Positions 40,837-50,415 of a stretch of DNA of 64,000 nucleotides are shown piece after piece. Source of the DNA: RPQJ01 sp963700045. Its GTDB lineage: Bacteria; Pseudomonadota; Gammaproteobacteria; Steroidobacterales; Steroidobacteraceae. Made by a program: the position numbers and the translations under genes. A model generated the notes under the pieces. The model did not search any database and was not told the origin of the DNA. It saw only the letters and a list, made by a program, of their open reading frames with translations. Position 1 is the stretch's first letter; every line of letters starts with the position of its first letter. The stretch spans positions 1-64,000 of the forward strand of contig CAVOWK010000002.1 in NCBI GenBank assembly GCA_963700045.1. The letters run 5' to 3'.

Positions 40837-41209
40837 GCGAGTGGTCGGTGATCTCGAAACCGAGGCGCTCGGCGACCCGCCGCTGCCGTTCCTCGATATC
40901 CTCGTCTGAGAACTCCTCGACGTGGCCGCAGTCTATGCACACGATATGGTCGTGATGCATGCCCTCGTTGAGTTCGAATACCGCCGTGCCGCCCTCGAAA
41001 TGATGTCGCGTCACCAGGCCTGCAGACTCGAATTGAGTCAGCACCCGGTAGACCGTGGCGAGGCCGATGTCCTCGTTGAGTTCGAGCAGGCGTCGGTAGA
41101 CGTCTTCCGCGCTCATGTGCCGCACGGTCGCACTGGCGAGGATCTCGAGGATCTTCAGTCGCGGCGCGGTGATCTTCAGGCCAGCGCGACGCAGTTGCGA
41201 AGGTTCCAC
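40778..41209 (-). CDS. fur: Ferric uptake regulator Fur
   Basis: Iron-responsive repressor, 143 residues. The winged helix (LRRAGLKITAPRLKILEIL ... SAEDVYRRLLELNEDIGLATVYRVL) is followed by the metal-binding dimerisation domain with HHDHIVCIDCGHVEEF (His cluster plus CxxC) and a distal HGHC. The GTG at 41209 has GAGGAA 8 bases upstream; earlier in-frame codons lie in non-coding-like sequence. Divergent from bamE and convergent with recN; the bamE-fur pairing is widespread in Gammaproteobacteria. Confidence 0.95.
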   Translation of the reverse strand: MEPSQLRRAGLKITAPRLKILEILASATVRHMSAEDVYRRLLELNEDIGLATVYRVLTQFESAGLVTRHHFEGGTAVFELNEGMHHDHIVCIDCGHVEEFSDEDIEERQRRVAERLGFEITDHSLTLHGHCVREACPYRPKRP

Positions 41210-41319
41210 TGATTTGTTCCTCGCGAGCCGGGTGCTGCGCCGAAGCGCGGTTGGGTTATGATCGCGCCGCATTATCTCCGGGCCGGCCCGGTAACTCCAG
41301 ACAGCAGAAGCCATTACGC

Positions 41320-41799
41320 ATGACCGAGATTTCCCGAGCCGCCCTTGCCCTGGTCCTGGTCCTTGGCGTTCTGCTCGGTGCGACCGGATGCGTCTACCGG
41401 CCGACCATCCAGCAGGGCAACCTGCTCAAGACGGAAGACGTCGACCAGGTGACGGTGGGCATGACCCGCAGCCAGGTGCGCTACCTGCTCGGCACCCCGA
41501 TGCTGGCCGATCCGTTCGACCCGCAGCGTTGGGACTACATCTACACCCTCCAGCGCGGACGTGAAAGGCACCGCGATCGCGCGCACTACATCGTGCATTT
41601 CGAGGGCGACAAGGTCAGCCGCGTCGAGAAGCCCGGCCGACCCGTACTGCCGCAGGGCAACGAACAGCAGCAGAAGACGCCAGTCGAGGGTCCGACCCCT
41701 GCCCCCGCCGCAGCCGCCGACCCGGCGCTGCCACCGTCACCGACTTCCGCAGTGGAACAGGCCCCACCCGCACCTGAACCGGACGGCACGACCAACTGA
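41320..41799 (+). CDS. bamE: Outer-membrane assembly lipoprotein BamE (SmpA/OmlA)
   Basis: Lipoprotein of the BAM complex that inserts beta-barrel proteins into the outer membrane; 159 residues. The signal peptide ends in LLGATGC with Cys24 lipidated. The BamE fold is marked by VTVGMTRSQVRYLLGTPMLADPF and RWDYIYTLQRG. The C-terminal 55 residues are a Pro/Ala/Gln-rich extension absent from E. coli BamE. A TATGAT -10-like box is present at 41257-41262. Confidence 0.95.
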   Translation: MTEISRAALALVLVLGVLLGATGCVYRPTIQQGNLLKTEDVDQVTVGMTRSQVRYLLGTPMLADPFDPQRWDYIYTLQRGRERHRDRAHYIVHFEGDKVSRVEKPGRPVLPQGNEQQQKTPVEGPTPAPAAAADPALPPSPTSAVEQAPPAPEPDGTTN

Positions 41800-41836
41800 T
41801 CCCCGGCGCGGGCCTCCCGCGGCGCCCCTCGCTCTT

Positions 41837-42145
41837 TCAGCGTTTTCGACCTTTGCGCGCCGTGTGCGCGGCCCGCTCGCGCCGCTGGGCGCGGGGATCG
41901 ACCTGCAGCGGTCGATAGATTTCGACTCGATCGCGATCACGCAGTGGACGGTCCGGCGCGCAAACCGTGCCGTAGATCCCGAGGACCAGTGGCCGGTCGC
42001 GCAGGCTGGGAAACTCGTCCAGCAGGCCCGAGCGCTCGACGGCCGCCTGTGCCGTGAGCCCCGTCTCCGGAATCGCCAGCGTCACGACCCTTTGCCGGTC
42101 GGGCAACGCATGGACCACTTCGACCCGCGCCGTGCCTTCGCCCAC
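41837..42145 (-). CDS. ratB: RnfH-family ubiquitin-like protein (RatB)
   Basis: Small beta-grasp protein of the RnfH/UPF0125 family, 102 residues. The core VEVVHALPDRQRVVTLAIPETGLTA and YGTVCAPDRPLRDRDRVEIYRPLQVDPR fits the family; the tail is Arg/Lys-rich. I start at the GTG at 42145, 2 bp after the ratA stop; a much longer frame upstream is the shadow of ratA. Its biochemical role is not established; the ratA-ratB pairing is conserved. Confidence 0.88.
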   Translation of the reverse strand: MGEGTARVEVVHALPDRQRVVTLAIPETGLTAQAAVERSGLLDEFPSLRDRPLVLGIYGTVCAPDRPLRDRDRVEIYRPLQVDPRAQRRERAAHTARKGRKR

Positions 42146-42147
42146 GG

Positions 42148-42594
42148 CTACGATGCCGCGCCGTGGACTTGCCTGGCGCGCGCCACGAATGCATCGATCA
42201 GCTCGCCGACGCTCTGCTCGAACGCCCGGCCGAACAGCATCGACGCGACGGGGTTGGCGAACTCGAACTTCATGTCCAGCACGATCTTCGTGCCGGCCGT
42301 GCCGATTGCCGAGAACGTCCACAGGCCGTCCAGCTGCCTGAACGGGCCGGTCACGAGCGTGAGCGACATCCAGTCCGGCCGCTGCATGACGTTGCGCGTG
42401 GTGAAGCTCTGGCGGATGCCTGCACGCTCCATGATCAGGCTGGCCTGCAGTTCGCGTTCGGTCTTTTCGTGCACTTCGGCGCCCGCCACCCACGGCAGGA
42501 ATTCGCAATAGCGCTCGACGTCGACCACCAGGTCGAACATCTGCTCGGGCGTGAAGGTGACGAGCGCGGTGCGCTTGATTTCGCGGGCGGCCAT
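42148..42594 (-). CDS. ratA: START/COQ10-fold protein RatA
   Basis: Polyketide-cyclase/COQ10-like START-domain protein, 148 residues, similar to E. coli RatA (YfjG), described as a ribosome-association toxin, and to ubiquinone-binding Coq10. Motifs: FDLVVDVERYCEFLPWVAGAEV, SFTTRNVMQRPDWMSLTLVTGPF and the C-terminal helix FGRAFEQSVGELIDAFVARA. It is divergent from smpB, the usual arrangement. Whether it acts as toxin or quinone chaperone cannot be decided from sequence. Confidence 0.93.
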   Translation of the reverse strand: MAAREIKRTALVTFTPEQMFDLVVDVERYCEFLPWVAGAEVHEKTERELQASLIMERAGIRQSFTTRNVMQRPDWMSLTLVTGPFRQLDGLWTFSAIGTAGTKIVLDMKFEFANPVASMLFGRAFEQSVGELIDAFVARARQVHGAAS

Positions 42595-42668
42595 GGTCGA
42601 TTCAAGTCTGGGCGCGCGCAGTGTAAGCGCGGTAGCTAGAATGCGCGACCGGCCCCGATATTCCCGCC

Positions 42669-43157
42669 ATGACCACCCCGCGCAAGGACAAGGACCGCAG
42701 GTCCGACGAAAACCCCACGATCGCGCAGAACAAGCGCGCGCGGTACGAGTATTTCATCGAGGAAAAGCTCGAGGCAGGGCTCGCGCTGCAGGGCTGGGAG
42801 GTCAAGAGCCTGCGCGCCGGCAAGGCGCAGATCACCGAAGGCTACGTGATCATCAAGGACGGCGAGGCTTTCCTGATCGGCGCGCACATCACGCCGCTGC
42901 GTACCGTCTCGACGCACATCGTGGCGGACCCGACGCGCACCCGCAAACTGCTGCTCAACCGCAGGGAACTGGACAGCCTGGTCGGTGCGGTCGAGCGCAA
43001 GGGCCACACCATCGTGCCGCTCGAGCTGTACTGGAGCCAGGGCAAGGTGAAGCTCGAAATCGGCGTGGCGAAGGGCAAGCAGGCGCACGACAAGCGCGAT
43101 ACCGAGAAAGACCGCGACTGGCAGCGGGAGAAGTCGCGCCTGCTCCGCAGGCGCTAG
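42669..43157 (+). CDS. smpB: SsrA-binding protein SmpB
   Basis: Partner of tmRNA in trans-translation; 162 residues. The OB-fold core begins AQNKRARYEYFIEEKLEAGLALQGWEVKSLRAGKAQI, and the basic C-terminal tail KRDTEKDRDWQREKSRLLRRR forms the helix that reads the empty mRNA channel. The gene is followed by the ssrA gene it serves, 176 bp downstream, with a repeat pair in between. Confidence 0.97.
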   Translation: MTTPRKDKDRRSDENPTIAQNKRARYEYFIEEKLEAGLALQGWEVKSLRAGKAQITEGYVIIKDGEAFLIGAHITPLRTVSTHIVADPTRTRKLLLNRRELDSLVGAVERKGHTIVPLELYWSQGKVKLEIGVAKGKQAHDKRDTEKDRDWQREKSRLLRRR

Positions 43158-43162
43158 GGAGC

Positions 43163-43210
43163 AGGAAGGCCAGGAAGGGCAGGAAGGCCAGGAAGGGCAG
43201 GAAGGGGCGG
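43163..43210 (+). repeat. 9-bp tandem repeat AGGAAGGSC, 5 units
   Basis: AGGAAGGCC, AGGAAGGGC, AGGAAGGCC, AGGAAGGGC, AGGAAGGGG and CGG, starting a few bases after the smpB stop codon. Same repeat family as 26342-26404. Its inverted partner is 43232-43295. Confidence 0.9.
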
Positions 43211-43231
43211 AAGTCAGGCGCTGTTAACTCC

Positions 43232-43295
43232 TCTTGGCCTTCTTGGCCTTCCTGGCCTTCCTGGCCTTCCTTGCCTTCCTCCCCTTCTTCCCCTT
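43232..43295 (-). repeat. Inverted array of CCTTCCTGG 9-mers before ssrA
   Basis: About seven 9-bp units read on the plus strand as CCTTCTTGG, CCTTCCTGG (twice), CCTTCCTTG, CCTTCCTCC, CCTTCTTCC. With 43163-43210 it can pair as a stem of more than 40 bp across a 21-bp spacer. It ends at the -35 box of the ssrA promoter. Confidence 0.9.
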
Positions 43296-43321
43296 GTGTT
43301 CCTGCGCTTTGGCCCTACACT
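43294..43321 (+). promoter_or_regulatory. Promoter of ssrA
   Basis: TTGTGT (43294-43299) and TACACT (43316-43321) are separated by 16 nt, upstream of the mature tmRNA 5' end at 43334. This predicts a short 5' leader removed by RNase P. Confidence 0.7.
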
Positions 43322-43333
43322 GGGGATGTTCAC

Positions 43334-43688
43334 GGGGGCGACCGGTTTCGACGTGGGTCGCGAAACTCCATGTGCATGCCGAGGTGCAAGATACCTCGTT
43401 AAACCACTTGCAAACTATTAGTTGCCAACGACGACAACTACGCTCTAGCGGCTTAATCCCGCTTAACCCCCGACTGGCGTGTGCTTGTGCATCCAGACCC
43501 GGGGGACGCGCTCACAAGCTCGCGTGTCCAGTGTGCTGAGGGCTGGCTCGCTAAAACGTTCCTGAGCTGGTCGGTCATCTTCCCTGCCGCTTGGGTAGTG
43601 AACGACGAGAATCAAAAAGACGGCTAAGCATGTAGGTCCTGGAATGTAGGGCTTGCGGACGCGGGTTCGATTCCCGCCGCCTCCACCA
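43334..43688 (+). ncRNA. ssrA: Transfer-messenger RNA (tmRNA)
   Basis: 355 nt. The 5' end GGGGGCG pairs with CGCCTCC at the 3' end, including the G3-U70 pair recognised by alanyl-tRNA synthetase, then A-CCA (encoded). The conserved GACCGGTTTCGACGTGG follows the 5' end and the T arm GGGTTCGATTCCC precedes the 3' end. The tag reading frame, 43424-43456, encodes ANDDNYALAA and TAA, one residue different from E. coli ANDENYALAA. Works with SmpB, encoded just upstream. Confidence 0.97.
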
Positions 43689-43694
43689 GCAAGC

Positions 43695-43726
43695 GCCCCC
43701 GGCCGCGAGGCCGGGGGCTTTCTTTT
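43695..43726 (+). terminator. Rho-independent terminator of ssrA
   Basis: GCCCCCGGCC, loop GCGA, GGCCGGGGGC form a perfect 10-bp stem followed by TTTCTTTT. It begins 7 nt after the tmRNA CCA and ends 1 nt before the stop codon of the converging oxidoreductase gene. Confidence 0.92.
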
Positions 43727-43727
43727 G

Positions 43728-45944
43728 TCAGGCAGCGACCACTTCGACCGGCGTGCCGTTGAGCACCGCCGTGCCGGTCAGCGCATCGATGCGCTGGTCG
43801 TCAACCAGGTCGTTGATGCTGACGCCGGCGTGAGCACTGGCGATTGACAGCCGCACACCGGCGCGCCCGTGGCCCCAGCCATGCGGCAGGCTGACCACGC
43901 CCGGCTGGATGTCCGGCGTGATTTCCACGGCCACTTCGACCATCCCGACGCGCGAGGTGACGCGCGCGATCGCGCCGTCGGCCAGGCCCCGGTCCGCTGC
44001 GTCATCCGGGTGCAGCATGAGGGTGCAGCGCGGCTTGCCTTTCACCAGGCGCTGGCTGTTGTGCAGCCACGAATTGTTGCTGCGCACGTGGCGCCGACCG
44101 ATCAACGACAGCGACGGGACGGGCGCGTCGAGCGCAGCCGCCGCACGGCCCAGGTCCGCGACGAACATGGCGGGGGCAAGCTCGATGCGACGGTTCGGCG
44201 TCGCGATACGACGGGGAAACGCAGCCTCGAGCGCACCGAGGTCGACGCCGTTCGGCGCATCGAGCAGGCGTTGCAGGGTCAGGCCCACCGGACGACGATC
44301 GGTCGCGCGCATGAGCTTGCGCAAGGCGCCGAAGCCGGGCAGCGCGCCCAGCAACTTCATTTTCCCGGCATTCGGCACGCCGTAGCGCCCCGTCTTGAGC
44401 ATCCAGTCGAGCGTGCCGTCCGGACCGAGACGCCGTGCCACTGCATCTTTCACTTTGAGCGACACGCGCCCCGTCACGGAACCTGGCGCCTTGCGCAGGC
44501 GTTGCGCAATCTGCGCGAGAATCTCGTGATCGTGCAGCGCGCCCGCGGGCTTCGGGAACAGTGGCGGCGAATACTTGGCGACATTGCGCACCGCGAAGCC
44601 GCTCAACGCGATGTCGTAGTGGCTGCGCTCGAGCGGACTCGTCGGCGGCAGGATCAGGTGGGCGTGCCGTGTTGTCTCGTTCAGGTAGAGGTCGACCGAG
44701 ACCATGAAATCCAGCTGTGCAAGGGCCGCATCGAGGCGGCCGCCGTTCGGCGTCGACAGCACCGGGTTGCCGGCGAACGTGAACAGCGCGCGCACCTGTC
44801 CCTGCCCTGGCGTCGTGATCTCTTCAGCGAGCACCGCGACGGGCAGCTCGTTCGAGAACTCCGGCAGCTTGCGCACACGCGAATGGAACTTGCCGTAGTG
44901 ACCGCGCGAACCGTAGGCGCGCGTGAGGTCCACGGCCGGCTCGGCGAACATCATGCCGCCCTCGCGATCGAGGTGCCCCGTGACCGCATTGAGGCAATAG
45001 ATCAGCCACAGCGTGAGGCCGCCAAACTCCTGCGTGCACGCACCCACGCGCCCGTAGACGAGCGCGCGCGGCTCGGCCATGAGGTCATGAGCGAGCGCAA
45101 TGATCCGCGAATGCGGCAGGCTGGTGCGAGCCGCAAGCACTTGCGGGTCGAATCCGAGGACTGCCTCGCGCAGGGTCTCGAGGCCGTCGACGTGCGGCGC
45201 GAGATGCGCCAGGTCGACCTGCCCCCGCTTGAACACTTCGTGCAGCAGGGCGAGCAGCAGGTAGACGTCGGTGCCGGGCCGGATGCCGAAGTATTCGTCA
45301 GCGATGGCCGCGGATTCGGTGCGCCGCGGGTCGATGACGACGAACCGCCCTCCCCGCGCACGCAGCGCATCGATGCGTTTTTCGAAACCGGGCGCTCCCA
45401 TGATCGAGCCGGCCGACGCGACGGGGTTGCCGCCGATGCAGACGAACAACTGCGTGCGATCGACGTCCGGCACGGGCATGAGGAACTGGTGCCCGAACAA
45501 CGCCCATGACGCCACCATGTGCGGCAACTGGTCGACGCTGGTGGCGGAATACAGGTTCTTCGTGCGCAGGGCGCGGATGAAATCGCCGATACCGAGCATC
45601 GCGCCAAGGTTGTGCACCGTCGGATTGCCCGCGTAGATCGCGACTGCGTCATTGCCATGACGCGCGCGGATGTCGCCGATGCGCGCCTCGATCTCTTCGA
45701 ATGCGGCGACCCAGGAGATCTCCTCCCAGCCGCCTGGCGTGCGCCGCAGGGGTGTGCGCAGACGGTCAGGATCCTCGTGCAGGTCCTTGAGTGCGACGGC
45801 CTTCGGGCAGATGTGCCCGCGGCTCAGGACGTCGTCGCGATTGGGCTTGATCGAGATCACCTCGCCGTCGCGATGTTCGACCACGATGCCGCACATCGCC
45901 TCGCAGAGGCTGCAGGTCCGGTGATGCAATCCCCCGCTGGTCAT
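43728..45944 (-). CDS. Molybdopterin-dependent oxidoreductase
   Basis: Protein of the DMSO-reductase/formate-dehydrogenase superfamily, 738 residues. An N-terminal 4Fe-4S motif is visible: Cys11, Cys14, Cys18 (CSLCEAMC) and Cys46 (GHICPKA). The molybdopterin domains follow (LFVCIGGNPVASAGSIMG, RRTESAAIADEYFGIRPGTD) and the C-terminal dinucleotide-binding barrel (HPDDAADRGLADGAIARVTS, VVSLPHGWGHGRAG). At the position expected for a Mo-ligating Cys, Sec or Ser I see SVDQLPHMVA. No signal peptide, so likely cytoplasmic. The ATG at 45944 has an AGGGGGG site. No partner subunit is nearby; the substrate is unknown. Confidence 0.88.
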   Translation of the reverse strand: MTSGGLHHRTCSLCEAMCGIVVEHRDGEVISIKPNRDDVLSRGHICPKAVALKDLHEDPDRLRTPLRRTPGGWEEISWVAAFEEIEARIGDIRARHGNDAVAIYAGNPTVHNLGAMLGIGDFIRALRTKNLYSATSVDQLPHMVASWALFGHQFLMPVPDVDRTQLFVCIGGNPVASAGSIMGAPGFEKRIDALRARGGRFVVIDPRRTESAAIADEYFGIRPGTDVYLLLALLHEVFKRGQVDLAHLAPHVDGLETLREAVLGFDPQVLAARTSLPHSRIIALAHDLMAEPRALVYGRVGACTQEFGGLTLWLIYCLNAVTGHLDREGGMMFAEPAVDLTRAYGSRGHYGKFHSRVRKLPEFSNELPVAVLAEEITTPGQGQVRALFTFAGNPVLSTPNGGRLDAALAQLDFMVSVDLYLNETTRHAHLILPPTSPLERSHYDIALSGFAVRNVAKYSPPLFPKPAGALHDHEILAQIAQRLRKAPGSVTGRVSLKVKDAVARRLGPDGTLDWMLKTGRYGVPNAGKMKLLGALPGFGALRKLMRATDRRPVGLTLQRLLDAPNGVDLGALEAAFPRRIATPNRRIELAPAMFVADLGRAAAALDAPVPSLSLIGRRHVRSNNSWLHNSQRLVKGKPRCTLMLHPDDAADRGLADGAIARVTSRVGMVEVAVEITPDIQPGVVSLPHGWGHGRAGVRLSIASAHAGVSINDLVDDQRIDALTGTAVLNGTPVEVVAA

Positions 45945-45972
45945 CGGCTGCCCCCCTGGCGCTGGCGCAGGA

Positions 45973-47367
45973 TCAGGTCGTGTGACGCCGCAACAGGCCA
46001 AGGCCTGAGAACAGCAGGATCAGCGCAAGCCCAGCGGAGCCGCCGCCACTGTTGTTCTTTTTCCGGCCGCACCTGGTGTTGCCGGTCACCGTGTCACCCG
46101 CGAGGCTGTAGCGAAAGACCGTGCCGTAACTGCAATTGCCCGTACTCGTGGCAATGCCGACGAATACGCCGGACGCCGTCTCGAGCAATCTGCTCGACGG
46201 CAGCGAGCCGTTCTTGCCGTCGAAACTGTAGAGACGCGCGAAATTGGTGCCGGCCCGGTCGATCGAGAAAATCGTCCCGAGCGCTGTCGTGGCGCCTTCC
46301 GAATTGACGCCGCCCGACGACGTCACGCCATACAGCTTGCCGCTGCTCGCCACCATCAGTTCCGCGGCCGGACGCGCACCATCGGCGCCGGTGAAGGAAT
46401 GCAGCACGGTGAACGTCGAGCCATCCGCCGGGATGGCGAAGACGACGCCGTTGCCATCGGTGCCGCCCTGCGCGGTAGCGCCGTAGAAGAAGCCGTCACC
46501 ACCGTCGACCAGGCCGCCAAGCGGCGTGGCTCCGTCCGCGTTCTCGAGCAGCCCCGTCGTGGTGTCGGCAGTGGTCGCGCTGAAGTGATGCAGGACCTGG
46601 AAACCCGTGCCGTCGAACGCGATACGGAAGACCGTACCGCGGCCATTAGTGCCGCCCTGCGACGTCGTACCGTAGAAAACGTTGTCGGTTCCCGCCACGA
46701 GCGGACCCAACGGCGCCGCACCGTCCACCGTCACGGTGAGGCCGGAGCCGGTGGCCGAGGTGACCGCGGCAAAAATGTACAGCACCTTGAAATCGGTGCC
46801 GTCGCGCGAAATCTTGAAGACTGTCCCGGTGCCGTTCGGACCACCCGCGCGTGTCGTGCCATACAGGTAGCCGTCCGCGCCCTCCACCAGTTCCGCTTCA
46901 GGGTACGCGCCGTTGGTATTGATCGGGCTCCCGTCCTGGTTCGACGCCGTAGCGGGCGCGAACCGATGGATGATCTGGAAGCCGGTGCCGGCCGCCGCGA
47001 TTCTGAAAATCGAGCCCACGCCATCGATCTGCCCCGCCTGGCCGAACTTGGTCGTGCCGTAGAGCAGGCCATCGCTGGCCAGCACCAGGCCACCGGCAGG
47101 TGACAGCGCATCGTCCGGCTTGAGCTGGTAGAGCGTGCGGACGTCAGAGCCGTCCAGCGTGGTGCGGTAGATGATGCCGCCGGTGATCGAAGTGGCCGGG
47201 CTCGCAACACCGTACAGGGCACCGTCTGCGCCTTGCACCAGGTTGCCGACAGGGTTCGAGAGGCTGAAAGCGACGATCGTCGAAACGGCGGGGTTCGTCT
47301 GGGCATGGCCGGCAACGGCGAAAAGGCCCAGCGCGACGAGCGCCAATGCTGAACGGATACGGGACAT
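45973..47367 (-). CDS. GloVer-repeat protein with GlyGly-CTERM anchor
   Basis: Exported protein of 464 residues. Signal peptide 1-23 (MSRIRSALALVALGLFAVAGHA). About seven tandem repeats follow with the pattern LYGTTxxGGxxGxGTVFxI and a Phe/Leu-rich strand (for example YGTTRAGGPNGTGTVFKI and YGTTSQGGTNGRGTVFRI), the GloVer (TIGR03803) repeat type, predicted to form a beta-propeller. The C-terminus is SGGG plus a hydrophobic helix and RR, matching the GlyGly-CTERM sorting signal processed by rhombosortase in other Gammaproteobacteria. Start chosen at 47367 because the signal peptide begins there. Function unknown. Confidence 0.85.
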   Translation of the reverse strand: MSRIRSALALVALGLFAVAGHAQTNPAVSTIVAFSLSNPVGNLVQGADGALYGVASPATSITGGIIYRTTLDGSDVRTLYQLKPDDALSPAGGLVLASDGLLYGTTKFGQAGQIDGVGSIFRIAAAGTGFQIIHRFAPATASNQDGSPINTNGAYPEAELVEGADGYLYGTTRAGGPNGTGTVFKISRDGTDFKVLYIFAAVTSATGSGLTVTVDGAAPLGPLVAGTDNVFYGTTSQGGTNGRGTVFRIAFDGTGFQVLHHFSATTADTTTGLLENADGATPLGGLVDGGDGFFYGATAQGGTDGNGVVFAIPADGSTFTVLHSFTGADGARPAAELMVASSGKLYGVTSSGGVNSEGATTALGTIFSIDRAGTNFARLYSFDGKNGSLPSSRLLETASGVFVGIATSTGNCSYGTVFRYSLAGDTVTGNTRCGRKKNNSGGGSAGLALILLFSGLGLLRRHTT

Positions 47368-47489
47368 CGGATCGGTGACTCCGGGACCCGGCGGAAGGCC
47401 GGGCAAGCTGACTGGTCGTGAATTGTGCCGCACTTCGTCGTCTCCCGCCAAAGTGGGAGAATGTGCGCCCCTCCTGTGACAGCCCGCCC

Positions 47490-49400
<1,911 letters not shown>

Positions 49401-49403
49401 GGA

Positions 49404-49440
49404 AGGGGCTAGGGGATAGTCGGACTAACCCCTAACCCCT
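49404..49440. terminator. Hairpin of TTAGGGG-like repeats between convergent genes
   Basis: 18-nt arms (49404-49421 and 49423-49440) pair with 16 of 18 matches: AGGGGCTAGGGGATAGTC against GACTAACCCCTAACCCCT. It sits between the ABC-F stop codon and the end of the quinone-reductase gene, whose last codons it overlaps. No T run is present, so a bidirectional terminator role is inferred from position only. Same motif as at 23553-23580. Confidence 0.6.
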
Positions 49441-50415
49441 GGTGCGCAGCACGACTTTCCCCACCGCGCGTCGCTGCTCCAGCGCGGCGAAAGCCTGGGC
49501 GTAGTCGGCCAGCGGATGGACTTCCCCCACGACCGGTCGCAGCTTGCCGGCCTCGAACAGCTGCCACAGCTCGCGCACGTTCTGCAGTTGCACCTGCGGC
49601 TCGCGCTGCGCGAAGCTGCCGAAGAACACCCCCACCAGGGCCGCTCCCTTCAGCAGCAGCAGGTTCATCGGAATCTTCGGGATGTCGCCTGCCGCGAATC
49701 CGACCACTAGGTAACGTCCTTTCCAGGCCAGGCTGCGCACCGCGGGTTCGGCATACGGTCCGCCCACGGCGTCATAGACGACGTCCACGCCCTTGCCGCC
49801 GGTGATCTCCTTGATCCGCTCGCGCAGGTCCTGCGTGGAGTAGTTGATCAGGTGTTCCGCGCCGATGCTGCGTGCGACCTCGAGCTTGGCATCGGTGCTC
49901 GCGGCCGCGATCACCTGCGCACCCATCTGCCTGGCCAGCTCGATGGCGGTCGTGCCAACGCCGCTCGCCGCACCCAGCACCAGCATCGACTCGCCGGCGG
50001 CCAGCTGCGCCCGTTGTTTCAGCGCGTGGTAGCTCGTGAAGTACGTGAGGCAGATGCCGCTCGCCTGCTCGAAGTCGAGGGTCGACGGCATCGGAATCAG
50101 TCGCTCCTGCCGGACCACGGCGCGTTCTGCCGCGCCACCACCACCCGCATACGCAACGACGCGATCGCCCACCTTGTGGCGCGTCACGCCCTCGCCGACC
50201 GCGGCTATCACACCCGCGAGTTCGAGACCCGGGATGAACGGCAGCGGCGGCCGCTCCTGGTACAACCCGCGCAGCATCAGCACGTCGGGAAAATTCAACG
50301 CCGTCGCCATGACGTCGATCAGCACCGCTCCCGGCGTGAGCACGGGCTCCGGCCAGTCCTGCTCCAGCCGCAGTCCTGCGATGCCAGTGAGCGTGTGGCA
50401 GACGAGCGCTTTCAT
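49432..50415 (-). CDS. NADPH:quinone oxidoreductase family protein (zinc-free MDR)
   Basis: Medium-chain dehydrogenase/reductase of the quinone oxidoreductase type, 327 residues, presumably cytosolic. The N-terminal GroES-like domain (LNFPDVLMLRGLYQERPPLPFIPGLELAG) lacks the zinc-ligating Cys residues. The nucleotide site is LVLGAASGVGTTAIELARQMGAQVIAAAS. The ending LEQRRAVGKVVLRT is standard. Its ATG overlaps the SulP stop as ATGA; it is the last gene of a four-gene coupled cassette. Substrate not predictable. Confidence 0.92.
   Translation of the reverse strand: MKALVCHTLTGIAGLRLEQDWPEPVLTPGAVLIDVMATALNFPDVLMLRGLYQERPPLPFIPGLELAGVIAAVGEGVTRHKVGDRVVAYAGGGGAAERAVVRQERLIPMPSTLDFEQASGICLTYFTSYHALKQRAQLAAGESMLVLGAASGVGTTAIELARQMGAQVIAAASTDAKLEVARSIGAEHLINYSTQDLRERIKEITGGKGVDVVYDAVGGPYAEPAVRSLAWKGRYLVVGFAAGDIPKIPMNLLLLKGAALVGVFFGSFAQREPQVQLQNVRELWQLFEAGKLRPVVGEVHPLADYAQAFAALEQRRAVGKVVLRTRG

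Noticed and set aside
47446..47463. CTCCC...GGGAG dyad between the GloVer and ABC-F genes
   Set aside because: Only five continuous pairs with mismatches inside; part of it serves as a possible ribosome site. Too weak to call an operator.
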